In this document: positions 1-11,817 of the stretch, one piece after another
Position numbering within the stretch: the first letter of the stretch is position 1
How the letters are laid out: each line of letters starts with the position of its first letter
DNA from: Alnus glutinosa
Taxonomy: Eukaryota > Streptophyta > Magnoliopsida > Fagales > Betulaceae
Direction: 5' to 3'
DNA length: 64,000 nt
Assembly (NCBI RefSeq): GCF_958979055.1
Contig: NC_084886.1
Location: 34,631,154-34,695,153, forward strand
Made by a program: the position numbers and the translations under genes
Notes under the pieces: model-generated
The model's input: the letters and a program-made list of their open reading frames with translations, nothing else
What the model was told of the DNA's origin: nothing
Databases searched by the model: none

Positions 1-195
1 TCAGGTGCATAGCAATTGGCCAAGTGGTCTGTTTGTTGTTGTTCCGGGCCAAGTAATTTCCGTTTTCTATCATATAATTCCATTTATATGGCTGAGAAAG
101 ACGTCTCCTGTATTTGCTGTCAGAATATTTGACGGATAATAGATGCCGTCTTGGAAGGATTCTCTCAGGAGCAACTTGCCATATGTCAATGTTGC
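1..195. other. Unassigned left edge
   Basis: I see no gene, repeat or motif that I can name here. The stretch runs directly into the first copy of repeat module U2. Confidence 0.3.
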
Positions 196-895
196 CTGCG
201 TGCCTTGACAAAGCTCAACAGTTTACTAGTCATGAACATGACATTGATCCTCAACCTTGATTCCCACTCTACACGTTCAACCTATCTTTCTTATTGAAAG
301 ATCCAATTTGATAGAGACAATGTGAGAAATATTAGGTGTAGTGAAGGTAGTTGTTGTGACAATGAAAGAGGAAGATGATATATTGTGATTGGATCAAGTA
401 ATGGGGAATTTTTTTTTTTTTTTTATTCTGTTTCGATACCATGACGCACTTATTTATTACATATTACCCCTTCATGAAATCATTCCATAATTGAACCAAA
501 GTCAATACACTGTAACTTTATTCACTACGTACCTATTTTCCTTGATAACTTGATTTAATGACATATGATCGATATATCATTTTTGCACTTTGTGACATTT
601 CATCTCACCTAACACAAAACAAAATTTTGAGAAATACCACTAAAACACTTAGGCCTGAGCATTAAGATAATCATTCCCATTAAATCTTCGTCAATATAAA
701 AAATATTTTATATTAATATTTTTATATTTTGAATAAAAATTGCTTTTTATAGGTTAATATTATTGAATGAAAATATAAAAACATATTTGTAATTTTTTGT
801 ACGCGCCAAACGCTAAAAAATGTTTTATGCCGAAAACATTTTTTTAAAAATATTTTTATGTTGAAAAACATTTTTACACTGAAACAAACAGAGTA
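196..895 (+). repeat. Upstream module U2, copy a
   Basis: U2 is a roughly 700-bp module recurring upstream of the receptor kinases (also near 4276, 10915, 15001, 46466, 63591). Landmarks are CTCAACCTTGA near 250, an AAGATGATATATTGTGATTGG block near 371, a T-run, and a palindrome-rich GAAAACATTTTT end. This copy has no kinase gene after it and ends differently from the others (ACACTGAAACAAACAGAG near 880). Function is unknown. It may be distal promoter carried along with gene duplications or an old transposon. Confidence 0.6.
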
Positions 896-959
896 TAAAT
901 GTGCATGGACTTTCTAATGATTAAGCAAGGATGAGTAGATGGAATGAGATTAATGCTCT

Positions 960-1716
960 TCTGTCATAAAATAGTTTCAGGGAAGTCATTTTTCAGAAAA
1001 ATATTTTTCATCGAAATCATTTTTCGGTGTTTGACGCGTACGGAAAATTACAAATATTTTTTATATTTTAATTTAATCATATTAATTTTAAAAAATTAAA
1101 TTTTATTCACAAAATAAAAAATATTAAAATAAAATAATATAAAAATATTTTTTTATATTTGGCAAATACATATTCCGGCAGAAGTTGCCGGTATCCGGCC
1201 ATTTTCGCCAGATTCCGGCGATCTTTGTCGGAATCCGGCACAAAACGGCCGGATCCAAACCAGTTGACTAGAAGCCGGCCGTCCTGGCCAGTTTCCGGCC
1301 TCTCCGGCCAGTATCCCAGCCCGTCTAGGATTCCGGCTAGATGGCCGGATCTCCGGCGTTCTGGCCGAATCCTGCGAGATAGCCGGAGATCCGGCCACTC
1401 CGGCCAGAATCTAGCATGGTATCTCCGGAATCCGACGACATCTGCCGGACGTTGCCGGATTCCGACTTAATTTGTCGAATTCCGGCACCTACTGGAGTCG
1501 GAATCTGACTTGTCGAAATTCGGCAATAGTCAACTGCTTGAACGTAAAGGTCGACTGCGTTGTTTAAAAAAGAGTCGACTGCATCTATCATCTGCTTTAT
1601 TAAGCATTTTTTATCAAACGGAAATCATTTTCCGGTTGACCATTATTTTCGCCCATACCAAACACCAAAAAATACAGAAACAATTTTCCAAAAATCATTT
1701 TACGCTGAAACAAACA
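960..1716. mobile_element. Non-autonomous DNA-transposon-like element with CCGG-rich core
   Basis: AT-rich arms enclose a GC-rich core (about 1165-1535) built of imperfect CCGG/GCCGG-containing units, very unlike the surrounding DNA. The left arm begins GTTTCAGGGAAG near 975 and the right arm ends CTGAAAC near 1709. In opposite orientation the arms share runs such as TTTTTGGTGTTTG-like and GGAAAAT motifs, so they look like degenerate terminal inverted repeats. I found no convincing target-site duplication and no transposase. A Mutator-like MITE or an unclassified element fits. The open frames in the core are a by-product of the repeat and not genes. Confidence 0.5.
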
Positions 1717-3330
1717 GAGCATAATATCATATGGTTTTCTCAATTTCGCTTTGCCGTTTACACACACACTTGATCGTCCAAATAACACATGCCTGGCACC
1801 AATCAGATACGGTGACGTTATCAATCCCCTATGTCCTTCAATAGTCATCAATGAATATGAAACATGCTTTTATAAACTCATAATACCTGAAAATGTTTAT
1901 TTATAGTTAGGGTTGTGTATCTGTAAAACAGTAACGTTAAAGGTATTATTGCCTACCGAATTGTGGAAGTCAATTAACCGGCTTCATATCGACAAAGAGT
2001 ATTTTCGACAATGTCGATCGGTTATGGATATAGGATCCGGCTTACATGCTGTAGAGAGAAGTACCGGACATCTGCTGTAGAAAAATTGACGGCTCAGATC
2101 CAATTTCAGTTGATTTGAACTCAAACGGCGTCTTTAAGAAAAAAACACATTAACGCCGTTTCAAAGAAAAATACCCATGAGTTATCTCTTTTCTCTTTCT
2201 TCTATATTCTATATGTGTACTGTGTAGTCAGCTCTAACAACGGCCCGGCATCAACAGTACAAATAGAACTATCTCCACCTCTCTCTAGTGTTTTTCACTT
2301 CTCCCTCTCAATGAGCCCCTGGCATCAAGAGCCTTGTTCTTTTTCTAAAAAATTTCACTCAAAATTCAACATACAAATTAATGGAAATGGAAATGGCTGC
2401 CCCTGTTGCTCCAGTTGCTTGGAAATGAAAATGGCCGCCACTGTTGTTTCACTAAAAAAATTCAGTCAAAATTCAACGGCTCCTGTTGTTCCAGCTGCTT
2501 GGAAAATGGTCGAGTGGTGGAATTTGCATACATTCCAGCACTCGGCCACCATATTAGTCCACTCCACCCACTCTCTCTCTAACCGAAGTTTAGTCGGCAA
2601 CAGAGGTGGGGAGTGATGATTCCTTGGTCGATCTAAGGGATATTTCTCTCTTAGATTACTCTCTCTGCAATAATAAACTCTTCACTCTTCCTCCTTTTCC
2701 AGTCCAACGTCCAATGACCGGGGAGGGGGGGAGGGGAGGCCGGTGGGGGCTATGGCTCCTCAATTCTTATGAAAAAAAATAATAATTAAGGTTTTTTTGC
2801 TTACTGGCTTTTAATAAGAAATTTTTTGGCCCCTTACCCCATTCTCTTTTATCATCTCTTCAATTGGTTTTATATCATTTGGAACGATAACTTTATTGTC
2901 AAAACTTTTTCCTTTAATATTTCATGGGTAGAAACGGATATGTCTAAGAAGGTAACAATAGAAGGAGTTTTACAATGTTGTAGAGGCTTTGTTCAAAGTA
3001 AATGAAAAGGGTTTAGTAATTAGAGCAGTGCATTGGAAGAAGACATGTGTGGATTTGCAGAGTCACACGCCTGACAAAGCTTGATTTCCTAAGAATGTGA
3101 CAAAAATAACGTAAAATGAAAAAAAAAAAAAAAAATAGCTAGATGGCATTAGAAAAATCTAGAAGACATGTGTTTCATTTGTTTTATATTGCATTTAGCA
3201 GAATGTGTTTTGTGTAGAATACAGTGTGTTTTGTATAATAGTTAGAGGGCTATTTTGTTAGTTAGAGTGGACTGTTCTAACAAAATGAGTAAGAGAATGT
3301 TAGTTTCAAGAGCCATTAATGAGTTTGGGG
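1717..3330. other. Intergenic DNA without a recognisable gene
   Basis: No supported gene. An open stretch at about 2215-2616 has no ATG start, is Ser/Asn/Pro-rich and contains an imperfect duplication of a GTTGTTCCAGCTGCTTGG-like segment. A G-rich tract lies at 2720-2749. The remainder is AT-rich with short homopolymers. Confidence 0.4.
2720..2749 (+). other. G-rich tract, potential G-quadruplex
   Basis: Four or more runs of at least four G residues are separated by single A residues or short spacers within 30 bases. The spacing fits an intramolecular G-quadruplex. There is no adjacent gene, so a role is not implied. Confidence 0.45.
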
Positions 3331-3334
3331 TAAG

Positions 3335-3500
3335 TCTATTTTTCTTTTTGAAGTGGTCTTTGGGTGTCGATGAATAAAAGCATTTATTCATCGATTTTTT
3401 ATTTTTGCAAAAAAAAAAAAAGGAAGTAGGATCACGTGTGAGGTTAGCCATGGTCACGTGCGACACTTTCAATGAAGATCCTCGGCATCGTCAAATTGAC
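3335..3500 (+). mobile_element. LINE-like 3' tail fragment
   Basis: The segment has GAGTTTGGGGTAAGTC, then an AATAAAAG/TTTATTCAT hairpin and an A-run near 3410. The same tail recurs at about 39655-39850 followed by the same flank. The A-rich end suggests the 3' end of a plant LINE or a related retroposon. No coding sequence remains. Confidence 0.4.
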
Positions 3501-4275
3501 ACTTTAAAGTTTTAGAGCAACGAGATATTGATGCAGGTTAATGTAGTGGTCGGTTCATAATAGCAAACAAAAATAGAATCAATTCTCTTCTCAAACTAAA
3601 ATTCTATCAATGAGTCAACATAAAAGGGATAGAAAATCACTCATAGAGTGTTTCATATTGATAAATTGATAGAAAAATACATAAATTGAAGGCAAAACCC
3701 ATCTTAATAGGCTTATATAGAGCCTAATTAAATTCAAAAGCCTAAAAAATTGTAATAATAATAATAATAATAAAAGAAATAAAAACACATTGCAGTACAA
3801 ATAATACAAAACAATAACTTTTGTCTGGTAAACATTAGAATTGCGAAATTTTCATGAAATACAATATTGCATTGCTCAGAATAAACTTTCCAACGCCACT
3901 AAGTTTGTCTCAATTCAATGTCAGAATCAAAAGATATGATTTTTAAACTAAAATAAGTCTAATAAAAAACTTATAAGACTGGGTCGCATCATAAAGTCTA
4001 ATGGTTTGAATAGTAAACCCAAATACAAGTACCAAAAAAGAGTAAATTCTTCAACAGTTAAGGACCGACTCGAAATAGTGCAAGCTTCCCAACAAGTCCG
4101 CTAATGAAGAGTAGTTGGAGCATGTTATTAACGGTGAAATGTTCACTTCAAATGGAAATTTGCAAGGGAAGATGATTTCATGAAAATTTACATTAATACT
4201 GTTGAGAATTCCAGCCCATCAAGCTTGAATGGTTCTAATGAGACCCTGTTGCATTGAATGTCTTTACTTTACAAA
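3500..4275 (+). repeat. Upstream module U1, copy before RLK1
   Basis: U1 is a roughly 770-bp module. It begins near AGAGCAACGAGATATTGATG and ends with CCAGCCCATCAAGCTTGAAT followed by TTGCATTGAATGTCTTTACT. Other copies lie at about 14220, 40753, 42001 (partial) and 45715. It is always followed by U2. It has no long open frame. I cannot assign it to a named transposon family. It may be part of the ancestral duplicated gene unit. Confidence 0.6.
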
Positions 4276-4985
4276 TAATTCATGTCCCCCATGTGCCTTG
4301 ACAAAGCTTAACAGTTTACTAGTCATGAACATGACATTGATCCTCAACCTTGACTCCCACTCCACACGTCTATATATCTTTCTTATTGATAGATCCATAG
4401 GAAATAATTGGAGCTATCCAATTTGATAGAGACATGGTAAGAAATATCGGGTGTAGTGAAGGTAGTTGTTGTTATGACGGTGGAAGAGGAAGATGATGAT
4501 ATATTGTGATTGGAAAAAGTAATGGTTTTTTTTTTTTTAAATGTGTTTTGATACTATGACGTACTTATTTATTACATGTTACCCCTTCATGAAATCATTC
4601 CGTAGTCGAACCAAAATTAATACACTGTTACTTTGTTCACTACTTTTTTTTCCTTAATAACATAATTTAATTATATGATATATCATTTTTGTACCTTATG
4701 AGATTTCATCTCACCTAATACAAAACAAAGTTTTAGTAAATACCACTAAAACACTCAGGCTCGAGCTTTAGGATAATCATTCCCATTAAATCTTCATCAA
4801 TATAAAAAAAAATATATATTTTACATTAATATTTTTATAGTGTGAATAAAAATTAATTTTTATAGGTTAATATTATTGAATTAAATTATAAAAAATATTT
4901 GTGATTTTCACACGCTAAACGCTGGAAAATGTTTTCTGCCGAAAACATTTTTTTAAAAATATTTTATGTCGGAAAACATTTTAAA
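4276..4985 (+). repeat. Upstream module U2, copy before RLK1
   Basis: This copy has the same landmarks as the copy at 196-895, including GACTCCCACTCCACACGTCT, the GATGATGATATATTGTGATT block and the TTTTCTGCCGAAAACATTTT hairpin near 4935. It is part of the ordered series U1-U2-U3-U4 ahead of RLK1. Confidence 0.6.
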
Positions 4986-5430
4986 ATATATAAAGAAACA
5001 CCATAATACAGATATTATCAGCCACAATTCACATGAGAACATGGGCTGGTTTCCTCCATCGGAGCAAGAGAAACAAAATAAATAAATAAAAAAAAAAAAA
5101 CCAAACATTTATAGATGCTAAATGGCAGCAAAAAATGGAAAAGATAAAAAAAATCAAACTGAGGAAAAAAAATGAACAATACAATTTTCTTATTTTTTTC
5201 AAAAAAAACAATCAACTTTAAAAACTAATTTTTTATTACTATTGAAATAAAATAAATAAAAAAAAAAATCAACTACAATACAATTTTTTTTTAGGAGTAA
5301 TTTTTTTTTAATATATAGTAATAAAATGTGGTAGATGTGAGTTAAAGTAAAAAAAAGTTTATAATTTTTTGTATGAAAATGTTTTTTGTTTTAAAGTAGA
5401 TTTTTTTAAATAGTAATAATTTTTTTTTTG
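4986..5430 (+). repeat. Upstream module U3 plus AT-rich spacer
   Basis: U3 is marked by CACAATTCACATGAGAACAT followed by GGGCTGGTTTCCTCC (near 5024-5055). It recurs at about 10550, 11450, 15740, 42980 and 47270. The AT-rich spacer after it, including an ATATATAGTAATAAAATGTGG segment, recurs near 16100 and 39060. Confidence 0.55.
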
Positions 5431-5930
5431 AAAAAACGTGCATATATGCACCTTCTAATTAATTCACTTTCAACGTGAATGAATGAAGGAAGCTAGCATG
5501 GGAGTTAATTTTGGATAAAACAAATTCTTCTGCCCAAATTAATTAATAATGTTTTGGTTCTGACATTTCAAGGTATTATTTTGGTTAGAAACTAATTAAA
5601 CACAATTTCACGGTAATCCCCGCCAAGACTAATATAATATAATACTCATTCAATCCAATCAAAACCAAATTAATTTTTGCAATTTGGTGATTAATTTCCA
5701 ATCAAGAATTCATAACGTGAGTCACGATGCAATTTGATGTTTTCTTTCCAAAATTAATGCGGAATACACAACTCTCTTTCCGCGTGCGTGCCTTGAGAAA
5801 TTAAGCTCAACACCATGTTGACTACCTACTCCATCATCAACGAACCTACTCCACATTATATTCAACGTCGTCGTCGTCAAGTCGTCAACACAAAATAACT
5901 CCCACCTACTCCACGTACACCTCTATCTTT
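5431..5930 (+). promoter_or_regulatory. Upstream module U4: distal promoter of RLK1
   Basis: U4 runs from GCACCTTCTAATTAATTCAC through GGAAGCTAGCATGGGAGTTA to CATAACGTGAGTCACGATGC. It is conserved ahead of RLK1, RLK2 and RLK3 and in orphan copies at 11565, 41655 and 43365. Its constant position immediately upstream of intact genes makes it the likely promoter. A TTGACT W-box-type core lies near 5818. In RLK2 that position reads TTCACT and in RLK3 TTGACA. The WRKY link is inference from the motif alone. Confidence 0.45.
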
Positions 5931-5931
5931 C

Positions 5932-6009
5932 TTATAAATTAAAGCCAGTCCTGAACAAATATATTATACAAACAATCAATCAATCATTATACAGTCCTTG
6001 TAATTAATC
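5932..6009 (+). promoter_or_regulatory. Core promoter and 5' UTR of RLK1
   Basis: A TATAAAT box at about 5933-5939 sits some 75 bases before the ATG, preceded by the pyrimidine-rich CTCTATCTTTCTTA. RLK2 and RLK3 have the same layout with TATATAT versions. A CAATCAATCAATCA tract and TAATTAATC lead directly into the start codon. Confidence 0.55.
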
Positions 6010-9000
6010 ATGGTCTTCCTTACGTGGGCTACATGTTTCTTCTTCTACGCAGCTCACTTTGTTGCAGCATCTCAATCCTCAGCATTACAACTGGAAGCAA
6101 ACGCTTTGCTGGCGTCTGGGTGGTGGAGAAGCGCCAATTACACCAACAATACCTCGAGTCATTGCAAGTGGCCTGGTATTACTTGCAATGTTGTTGGAAG
6201 CGTCACAGAGATTGCCATGGGCCGTAGTACTGGTTTTTATTTGGGGGGTGAGATGTCAAAACTCAACCTCTCTTGCTTTCCAAATTTAGTGCGTCTTGAT
6301 CTTCACTACACTGGACTTCAGGGGAGTATTCCAGTCGAGATAGGTACTCTATCCAAACTCACATACCTTGATCTGTCCTATAATGCTATGACAGGTGAGT
6401 TGCCTCTTTCACTTACAAACCTCACCCAATTAGTGATGTTTAATGTTTCTTTTAATCAAATCATTGGATCAATCCCTACTTCTCTTTCGCTTTTAATCCA
6501 TCTCACCCATGTCATTTTGTATTACAATCAAATCAATGGTTCTATCCCTTCCACTTTTGGTAGTTTAACTAATTTGGAAACTTTGTATCTTAGTTTCAAT
6601 CAAATCACTGGTCCAATCCCTTCCACTTTAGGTAATTTAACTAATTTGAAAGTTTTGTCTCTTCGTTCCAATCAAATCAATGGTCCAATCCCTTCCACTT
6701 TGGGTAATTTAACTAATTTGGAAGATTTGAATCTTTTTTACAATCAAATCAATGGTTCTATTCCTTCAGAACTAGGAAACATGAAGAATTTTACTATCTT
6801 GTACCTCTCGAATAACAACCTCAATGGTCCAATCTCTTCCACTTTGGGTAATTTAACTTGTTTGAGAGAATTGTATCTTCAATCCAATCAAATCAATGGT
6901 TCTATCCCTTCCACTTTCGGTAGTTTAACTAATTTGGAAACTTTGTATCTTAGTTTCAATCAAATCACTGGTCCAATCCCTTCCACTTTAGGTAATTTAA
7001 CTAATTTGAAAGTTTTGTTTCTTCGTTCCAATCAAATCAATGGTCCAATCCCTTCCACTTTGGGTAGTTTAACTAATTTGAAATATTTGCTTCTTTCTTA
7101 CAATCAAATCAATGGTCCAATCCCTTCCACTTTGGGTAATTTAACTAATTTGGAAAGGTTGGATCTTTTTTCCAATCAAATCAATGGTTCTATTCCTTCA
7201 GAACTAGGAAACATGAAGAATTTGACTATCTTGTACCTCTCGAATAACAACCTCAATGGTCCAATCCCTTCCACTTTGGGTAATTTAACTAATTTGAAAA
7301 GTTTGTATCTTGATTCCAATCAAATCAATAGTCCAATCCCTTCCACTTTAGGTAATTTAACTCATTTGAGAGAATTGTATCTTCAATCCAATCAAATCAA
7401 TGGTTCTATCCCTTCCACTTTCGGTAGTTTAACTAATTTGGAAGTTTTGTATCTTGATTCCAATCAAATCAATGGTCCAATCCCTTCCATTTTGGGTAAT
7501 TTAACTACTTTGAAAGATTTGTATCTTGGTTCCAATCAAATCAATGGTCTAATCCCTTTCACTTTGGTTAATTTAACTAATTTGGAAGGATTGTTTCTTC
7601 ATTCCAATCAAATCATTGGTTCCATTCCCTCAGAAATAGGAAACCTGAAGAATTTGATTACCTTGGACCTCTCGAATAATTGCCTCAATGGTCCAATCCC
7701 TTCCATTTTGAGTCATTTAACTAATTTGGTAGGATTGTACCTCAGACAAAATCAAATTAAAGGTTCCATCCCCAGAGAAATAGGGAACATGAAGAGTTTG
7801 TCTAGCTTGTATCTCGATCATAACAATCTCATTGGTCATATCCCCACTCAGATTGGCAACCTTCGTTCGTTGAAAGATCTTGACCTTAGTCATAACTTTA
7901 TTAGTGGAGAAGCACCTGTTGAAATTGGGTCGACTATTGACAATTTACGGAGGTTGGATATCAGCTACAATAATCTTATCGGCAATATTCCCAAAAGTTA
8001 TGTTGCTATTCAAATAGTCAACTTGTCGTACAATTCTTTGGCAGGTCCAATTCCATTAGATTTTGATAAATTCCATACACCTGATACATTAATTGGCAAC
8101 AAATATTTGGGCGGCGGCTTCATGGGTTTCCCTCCTTGCCTTCCAACTAGTAACAAATCAATTGTAACCAAAGTGAAATTTTTTGTTCCCATTGCCATTT
8201 CCCTTGGATTCTTAGTTCTTGGGGGCTTTCTTCTATGTCGACGCATGGTCAAAAAAACCCAATTTGAGTCAAGATCAGAAACAAAGAATGGGAACTTGTT
8301 CTCAATATGGAATTATGATGGACATATTGCATATGAAGACATCATTGAAGCAACCGAGGACTTTGATATAAAATACTGTATTGGAGCCGGTGGTTATGGC
8401 AGTGTTTACAAAGCAAAATTACCATGCGGAAAAGTGATTGCCTTGAAAAAACTTCATCGGTTGGAGGCTGAGAACCCAACTTTTGATATGAGTTTCAGAA
8501 ACGAGGTAAAAGTGTTAACAGAGATTCGCCATCGAAATATTATAAAACTTCATGGGTTCTGTTTACATAAGCGATGCATGTTTCTGGTTTACGAGTACAT
8601 GGAAAGAGGAAGCCTATTTTGTATCCTAAATAATGATGTTGAAGCGATAGAATTGGATTGGAGTAAGAGATTAAACATCATCAAAGGCACTGCCCACGCT
8701 TTATCTTACATGCATCATGAATGCATTCCAACAATTGTTCATCGAGATATAACAAGCAACAATATTTTATTGAACAATAAACTAGAGGCTTCTGTCTCTG
8801 ACTTTGGCACAGCTAAGCTCCTTGATCCTGATTCCTCCAACCAAACGTTAGTTGTCGGCACTTACGGTTACATTGCCCCAGGTAAACTATTCTTTTCCTT
8901 ACAATAAATTATGTCTTTATTTATTTATTCGGTTCTACCTATTATTCTAAAAGAAAGTATTAGCCATGTAAAACAATGTCTTTCCTAATATTTGTGACAG

Positions 9001-9571
9001 TAGGGTTACCTTGTCATTTGCTATTTGAATCAATTCATGCATGATCGCAAACAACCACTTTCACTATAGAATTTTTATACAATGACAAGTTTTGACCAAC
9101 TTTTTTCAATTGAAAAATATACAAAAGGAAAAAGGAAAAAGAAATAAAAAATTAAAAATATGTTTTTACATTTTTAATAGTTTTTTTTTTTCTTATATAT
9201 ATGCAGAGTTTGCTTATACCATGAAAGTTACTGAAAAATGCGATGTTTTTAGCTTTGGAGTTGTGGCACTGGAAATAATAATGGGAAGACATCCAACGGA
9301 ACTCTTGACTTCATTATCATCTTCGTCTTCTCAAAACATGATGTTACATGAAATATTAGACCAACGTTTGCCACCTCCCAATCATTTGGTTCAACAAGAT
9401 ATTTTCCTTGTCGCTACAATAGCATTTGCATGTCTCCACGAAAAACCAAAGTCTCGGCCTACAATGAAATGCGTGTCTCAAGAATTTCTTTCTCAGAAGA
9501 AGCCAATAGCCAAGCCTTTACAAGCACTTTCATTATGGCAGCTAAGGAACCAAAAAATGTATATGATTTGA
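6010..9571 (+). CDS. RLK1: MIK2-like leucine-rich-repeat receptor kinase (2 exons)
   Basis: Exons 6010-8881 and 9207-9571 (intron 325 bp, GT-AG, phase 1) give 1078 aa. The family comprises plasma-membrane receptors that bind an extracellular ligand through the LRRs and signal through a cytoplasmic Ser/Thr kinase; Arabidopsis MIK2 senses SCOOP peptides. Residues 1-21 look like a signal peptide, followed by an LRRNT with the Cys pair of CKWPGITC. About 25 LRRs span roughly 90-690, with a membrane segment at 724-743. The kinase has a GAGGYGSVY loop, Lys813, HRD 911-913 (an RD kinase), DFG 931-933 and APE 956-958, whose Glu codon is formed across the splice. The C-lobe runs to the stop. The first ATG is preceded by TAATTAATC and matches RLK2 and RLK3. 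Nothing in the sequence is broken. Ligand and exact orthology are unknown. Confidence 0.93.
6541..7404 (+). repeat. Intragenic duplication of 72-bp LRR units in RLK1
   Basis: A block starting TCTATCCCTTCCACTTT at 6541 recurs at 6901, exactly 360 bp (5 x 72) later. Further matches are offset by 432 bp (6 x 72; TCTATTCCTTCAGAACTAGG) and 504 bp (7 x 72; AGAATTGTATCTTCAATCC). The near-identical DNA shows recent expansion by unequal exchange or slippage in whole-LRR steps, which preserves the reading frame. Confidence 0.85.
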
Positions 9572-9648
9572 TCGGGGAAAGATCCCCAATTATGAAGTGT
9601 TTGTTTTAAGGCAGAGGATCATGCAATTTATAGAACTTATATACTTAT

Positions 9649-9654
9649 AATAAA
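9649..9654 (+). promoter_or_regulatory. Likely polyadenylation signal of RLK1
   Basis: AATAAA lies about 80 bases after the stop, in a 3' UTR that is conserved in RLK2 and RLK3. Confidence 0.5.
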
Positions 9655-9712
9655 TGTTGTGCAGGACAATTGTAATGCCATGAATTGTGTTATTTTCTAG
9701 ATTTTACCCATT

Positions 9713-9785
<73 letters not shown>

Positions 9786-10415
9786 GTACATGTACATGTA
9801 TATGTGTATGTATGTATATATATATAGGATTGTATGGGCAGTGGTGGTTAGCAGGTATTGCCAAAATGCAAGGAGAATAGAAGAAAAATGAACCCAATTC
9901 CTTTCCTCAATCCATCCGGCCTTTACCCAAACAATTCATAACTCAACAACAAATTTCCTAAATAATCCCACTCTCCTTGATCAAAATTTTCACCAAAACT
10001 AATACCCAAATATAAGCCTCTTGACTTCACATTTCCACTATTAAAAAATAAAATTATAAGTTAAAAAATAAAAATTTAGCCTATTTACAAATTTTTATTG
10101 GCCCTAGACTCCTGCCCAAAAGAGCTTCTATCTCCATCCCGACTAATATGCTGTAGCTTTTTTTATAGCACCAAAGCCAAATTCTTCAAGTAAAATAAAG
10201 ATAATCAATTTCATGATTAAGATTCTGAGTACAAAATGGCATGGCAAATTCAACCACAATAATCATCATTAAATGAAGAGCAAAAACAATTGAGGCTCCT
10301 TTTGGGGTGGCAACCAAACAAACATATAAATATTAAAAGTATACCTATCTAAAGGGGCATGGGAGCTCACCATTTACCAGGAATTCGAATGCAAATGATG
10401 TAAACAAATAAGAAA
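9655..10415 (+). other. RLK1 downstream region, no gene
   Basis: The stretch holds a long TA microsatellite and a 3' flank resembling that of the other RLK copies (AACAAATTTCCTAAATAATCC near 9948, also near 20005 and 50855). Unlike RLK2 and RLK3, no THA8-like gene follows, so this unit is truncated. Confidence 0.5.
9716..9779. repeat. TA microsatellite
   Basis: About 32 perfect TA dinucleotides, followed by ATGTACATGTACATG and further TATG variants. Confidence 0.9.
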
Positions 10416-10660
10416 ACATTGGATTTCCTCTCAACTACATTCACAAAATTGAAAATTGTTGTACAAGAAAGTACCTTCTTTTTTCTTTTTCTTTTTTTCT
10501 TTTCCATGTTCTCCTCTGGTCAAAGAAAATCTACAAAGAAACACCTAATAACACAGATATTACAAGCCACAATTCATATGAGAACATGGGCTGGTTTCCT
10601 CCACTGGAGCAAGAGAAAAATAAATAAATAAATAAAAATTCAAACCGAAAAAAAATAATG
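10416..10660 (+). repeat. Upstream module U3, orphan copy
   Basis: The GAGAACATGGGCTGGTTTCC landmark lies near 10580. A leader with GAAAATTGTTGTACAA and CTTTTCCATGTTCTC is shared with the copy at about 42870-43020. No kinase gene follows. Confidence 0.55.
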
Positions 10661-10914
10661 AATATTACAATTTTCTCTTTAGCTAGCTAAGTGGCTAGGA
10701 GAGTTGTTGAACATATTGTGCCAAATAAATGCTCTAGAAAGCACCATCTCCAACTCTTGGTGAGTCCAGTTCTGTGTTAGAAGGTGTTGAAGGAACATCA
10801 CCAATTCTTGGAAATCAAGCTTCTGAAGCTTATCTGACCACTGAATATAAGGTAACAGCTCATTTTAACCATTTCACATATAATCATCACTATCACGAAA
10901 TAAAATGTAACTCG
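10661..10914 (+). repeat. Exon-like module V, copy 1
   Basis: Module V contains a short open stretch that can be read as GESSSVLEGVEGT...SEAYLTTEYK. It ends at AATATAAG followed by GTAAC, a good splice-donor context (near 10851). It also occurs at 11844-12177 and 62521-62990, with the encoded residues largely conserved. It looks like one exon of a host gene carried inside the repeat. I do not recognise the protein. Confidence 0.4.
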
Positions 10915-11430
10915 ATTTTGGGTGCAGTGAAGGTAGTTGTTGTTATGACAATGGAAGAGGAAGATGATAATATATTGTGATTGGATAAAGTAATGTTTTT
11001 TTTTTTTTTTTTTGTAATGTGCTTTGATACCATGACGTACTTATTTAATACACTGTTACTTTGTTTACTACTTTTTTTTTCTTTGATAACCTGATTTAAT
11101 TATATGATATATCATTTTTGTATCTTGTGAGATTTTATCTCACCTAATACAAAACAAAGTTTTAGTAAATACCACTAAAACACTCATGCTCAAACTTTAG
11201 GATAATTATTTCCATTAAATCTTTATCAATATAAAAAAATATATATATATATATATATTTATATATTTTACATTAATATTTTTATTTTGTGAATAAAAAT
11301 TAATTTTTATAGGTTAATATTATTGAATGAAAATATAAAAAAAAAAATATTTTGATTTTCCGTACGCACTAAACGCTGAAAAATATTTTTTTAAAAATAT
11401 TTGACGTCGGAAAACATTTTAAAATATACA
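10915..11430 (+). repeat. Upstream module U2, orphan partial copy
   Basis: The copy starts at GGTGCAGTGAAGGTAGTTG, joined directly to module V, and ends in the GAAAACATTTT hairpin. It has a T-run near 10998 and a TA run near 11240. U1 is absent here, so the series is rearranged. Confidence 0.55.
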
Positions 11431-11817
11431 AAGAAACACTATAATACAGATATTACAAGCCACAATTCACATGAGAACATGGGCTGGTTTCCTCCATCAG
11501 AGCAAGAGAAACAAAATAAAGAAATAAAATAAAAAAACCAAACATTTATAGATGCTAAATGTTTTGGAAATTCACTTTCAACTTGAATGAAGGAAGCTAG
11601 CATGGGAGTTAATTTTGGATAAAACAAATTCTTCTGCCCAAATTAATTAATAATGTTTTGGTTCTGACATTTCAAGGTATTATTTTGTTTAGAAACTAAT
11701 TAAACACAATTTCACGGTAATCCCCGCCAAGACTAATATAATATAATACTCATTCAATCCAATCAAAACCAAATTAATTTTTGCAATTTAATGATTAATT
11801 TCCAATCAAGAATTCAT
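11431..11817 (+). repeat. Modules U3-U4, orphan promoter copy
   Basis: U3 (GGGCTGGTTTCCTCC near 11480) passes into U4 (GAAGCTAGCATGGGAGTTAA near 11591). U4 continues in register with the RLK promoters up to AATTCATAAC, then jumps into LRR-coding sequence at 11818. The order matches an RLK promoter whose gene has been deleted. Confidence 0.6.

Noticed and set aside
1153..1591. Frames on both strands across the CCGG island
   Set aside because: They exist because the repeated units lack stop codons. The residues are simple permutations of Pro, Ser, Arg and Gly.
6541..7700. Regular DNA repeats resembling a satellite or CRISPR-like array
   Set aside because: The 72-bp period is in frame and encodes 24-residue leucine-rich repeats, so it is protein-coding.
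9092..9206. Possible separate start for the second RLK1 exon
   Set aside because: The in-frame extension lies in the AT-rich intron and the first kinase residues are supplied by the GT-AG splice from 8881 to 9207, as in RLK2 and RLK3.
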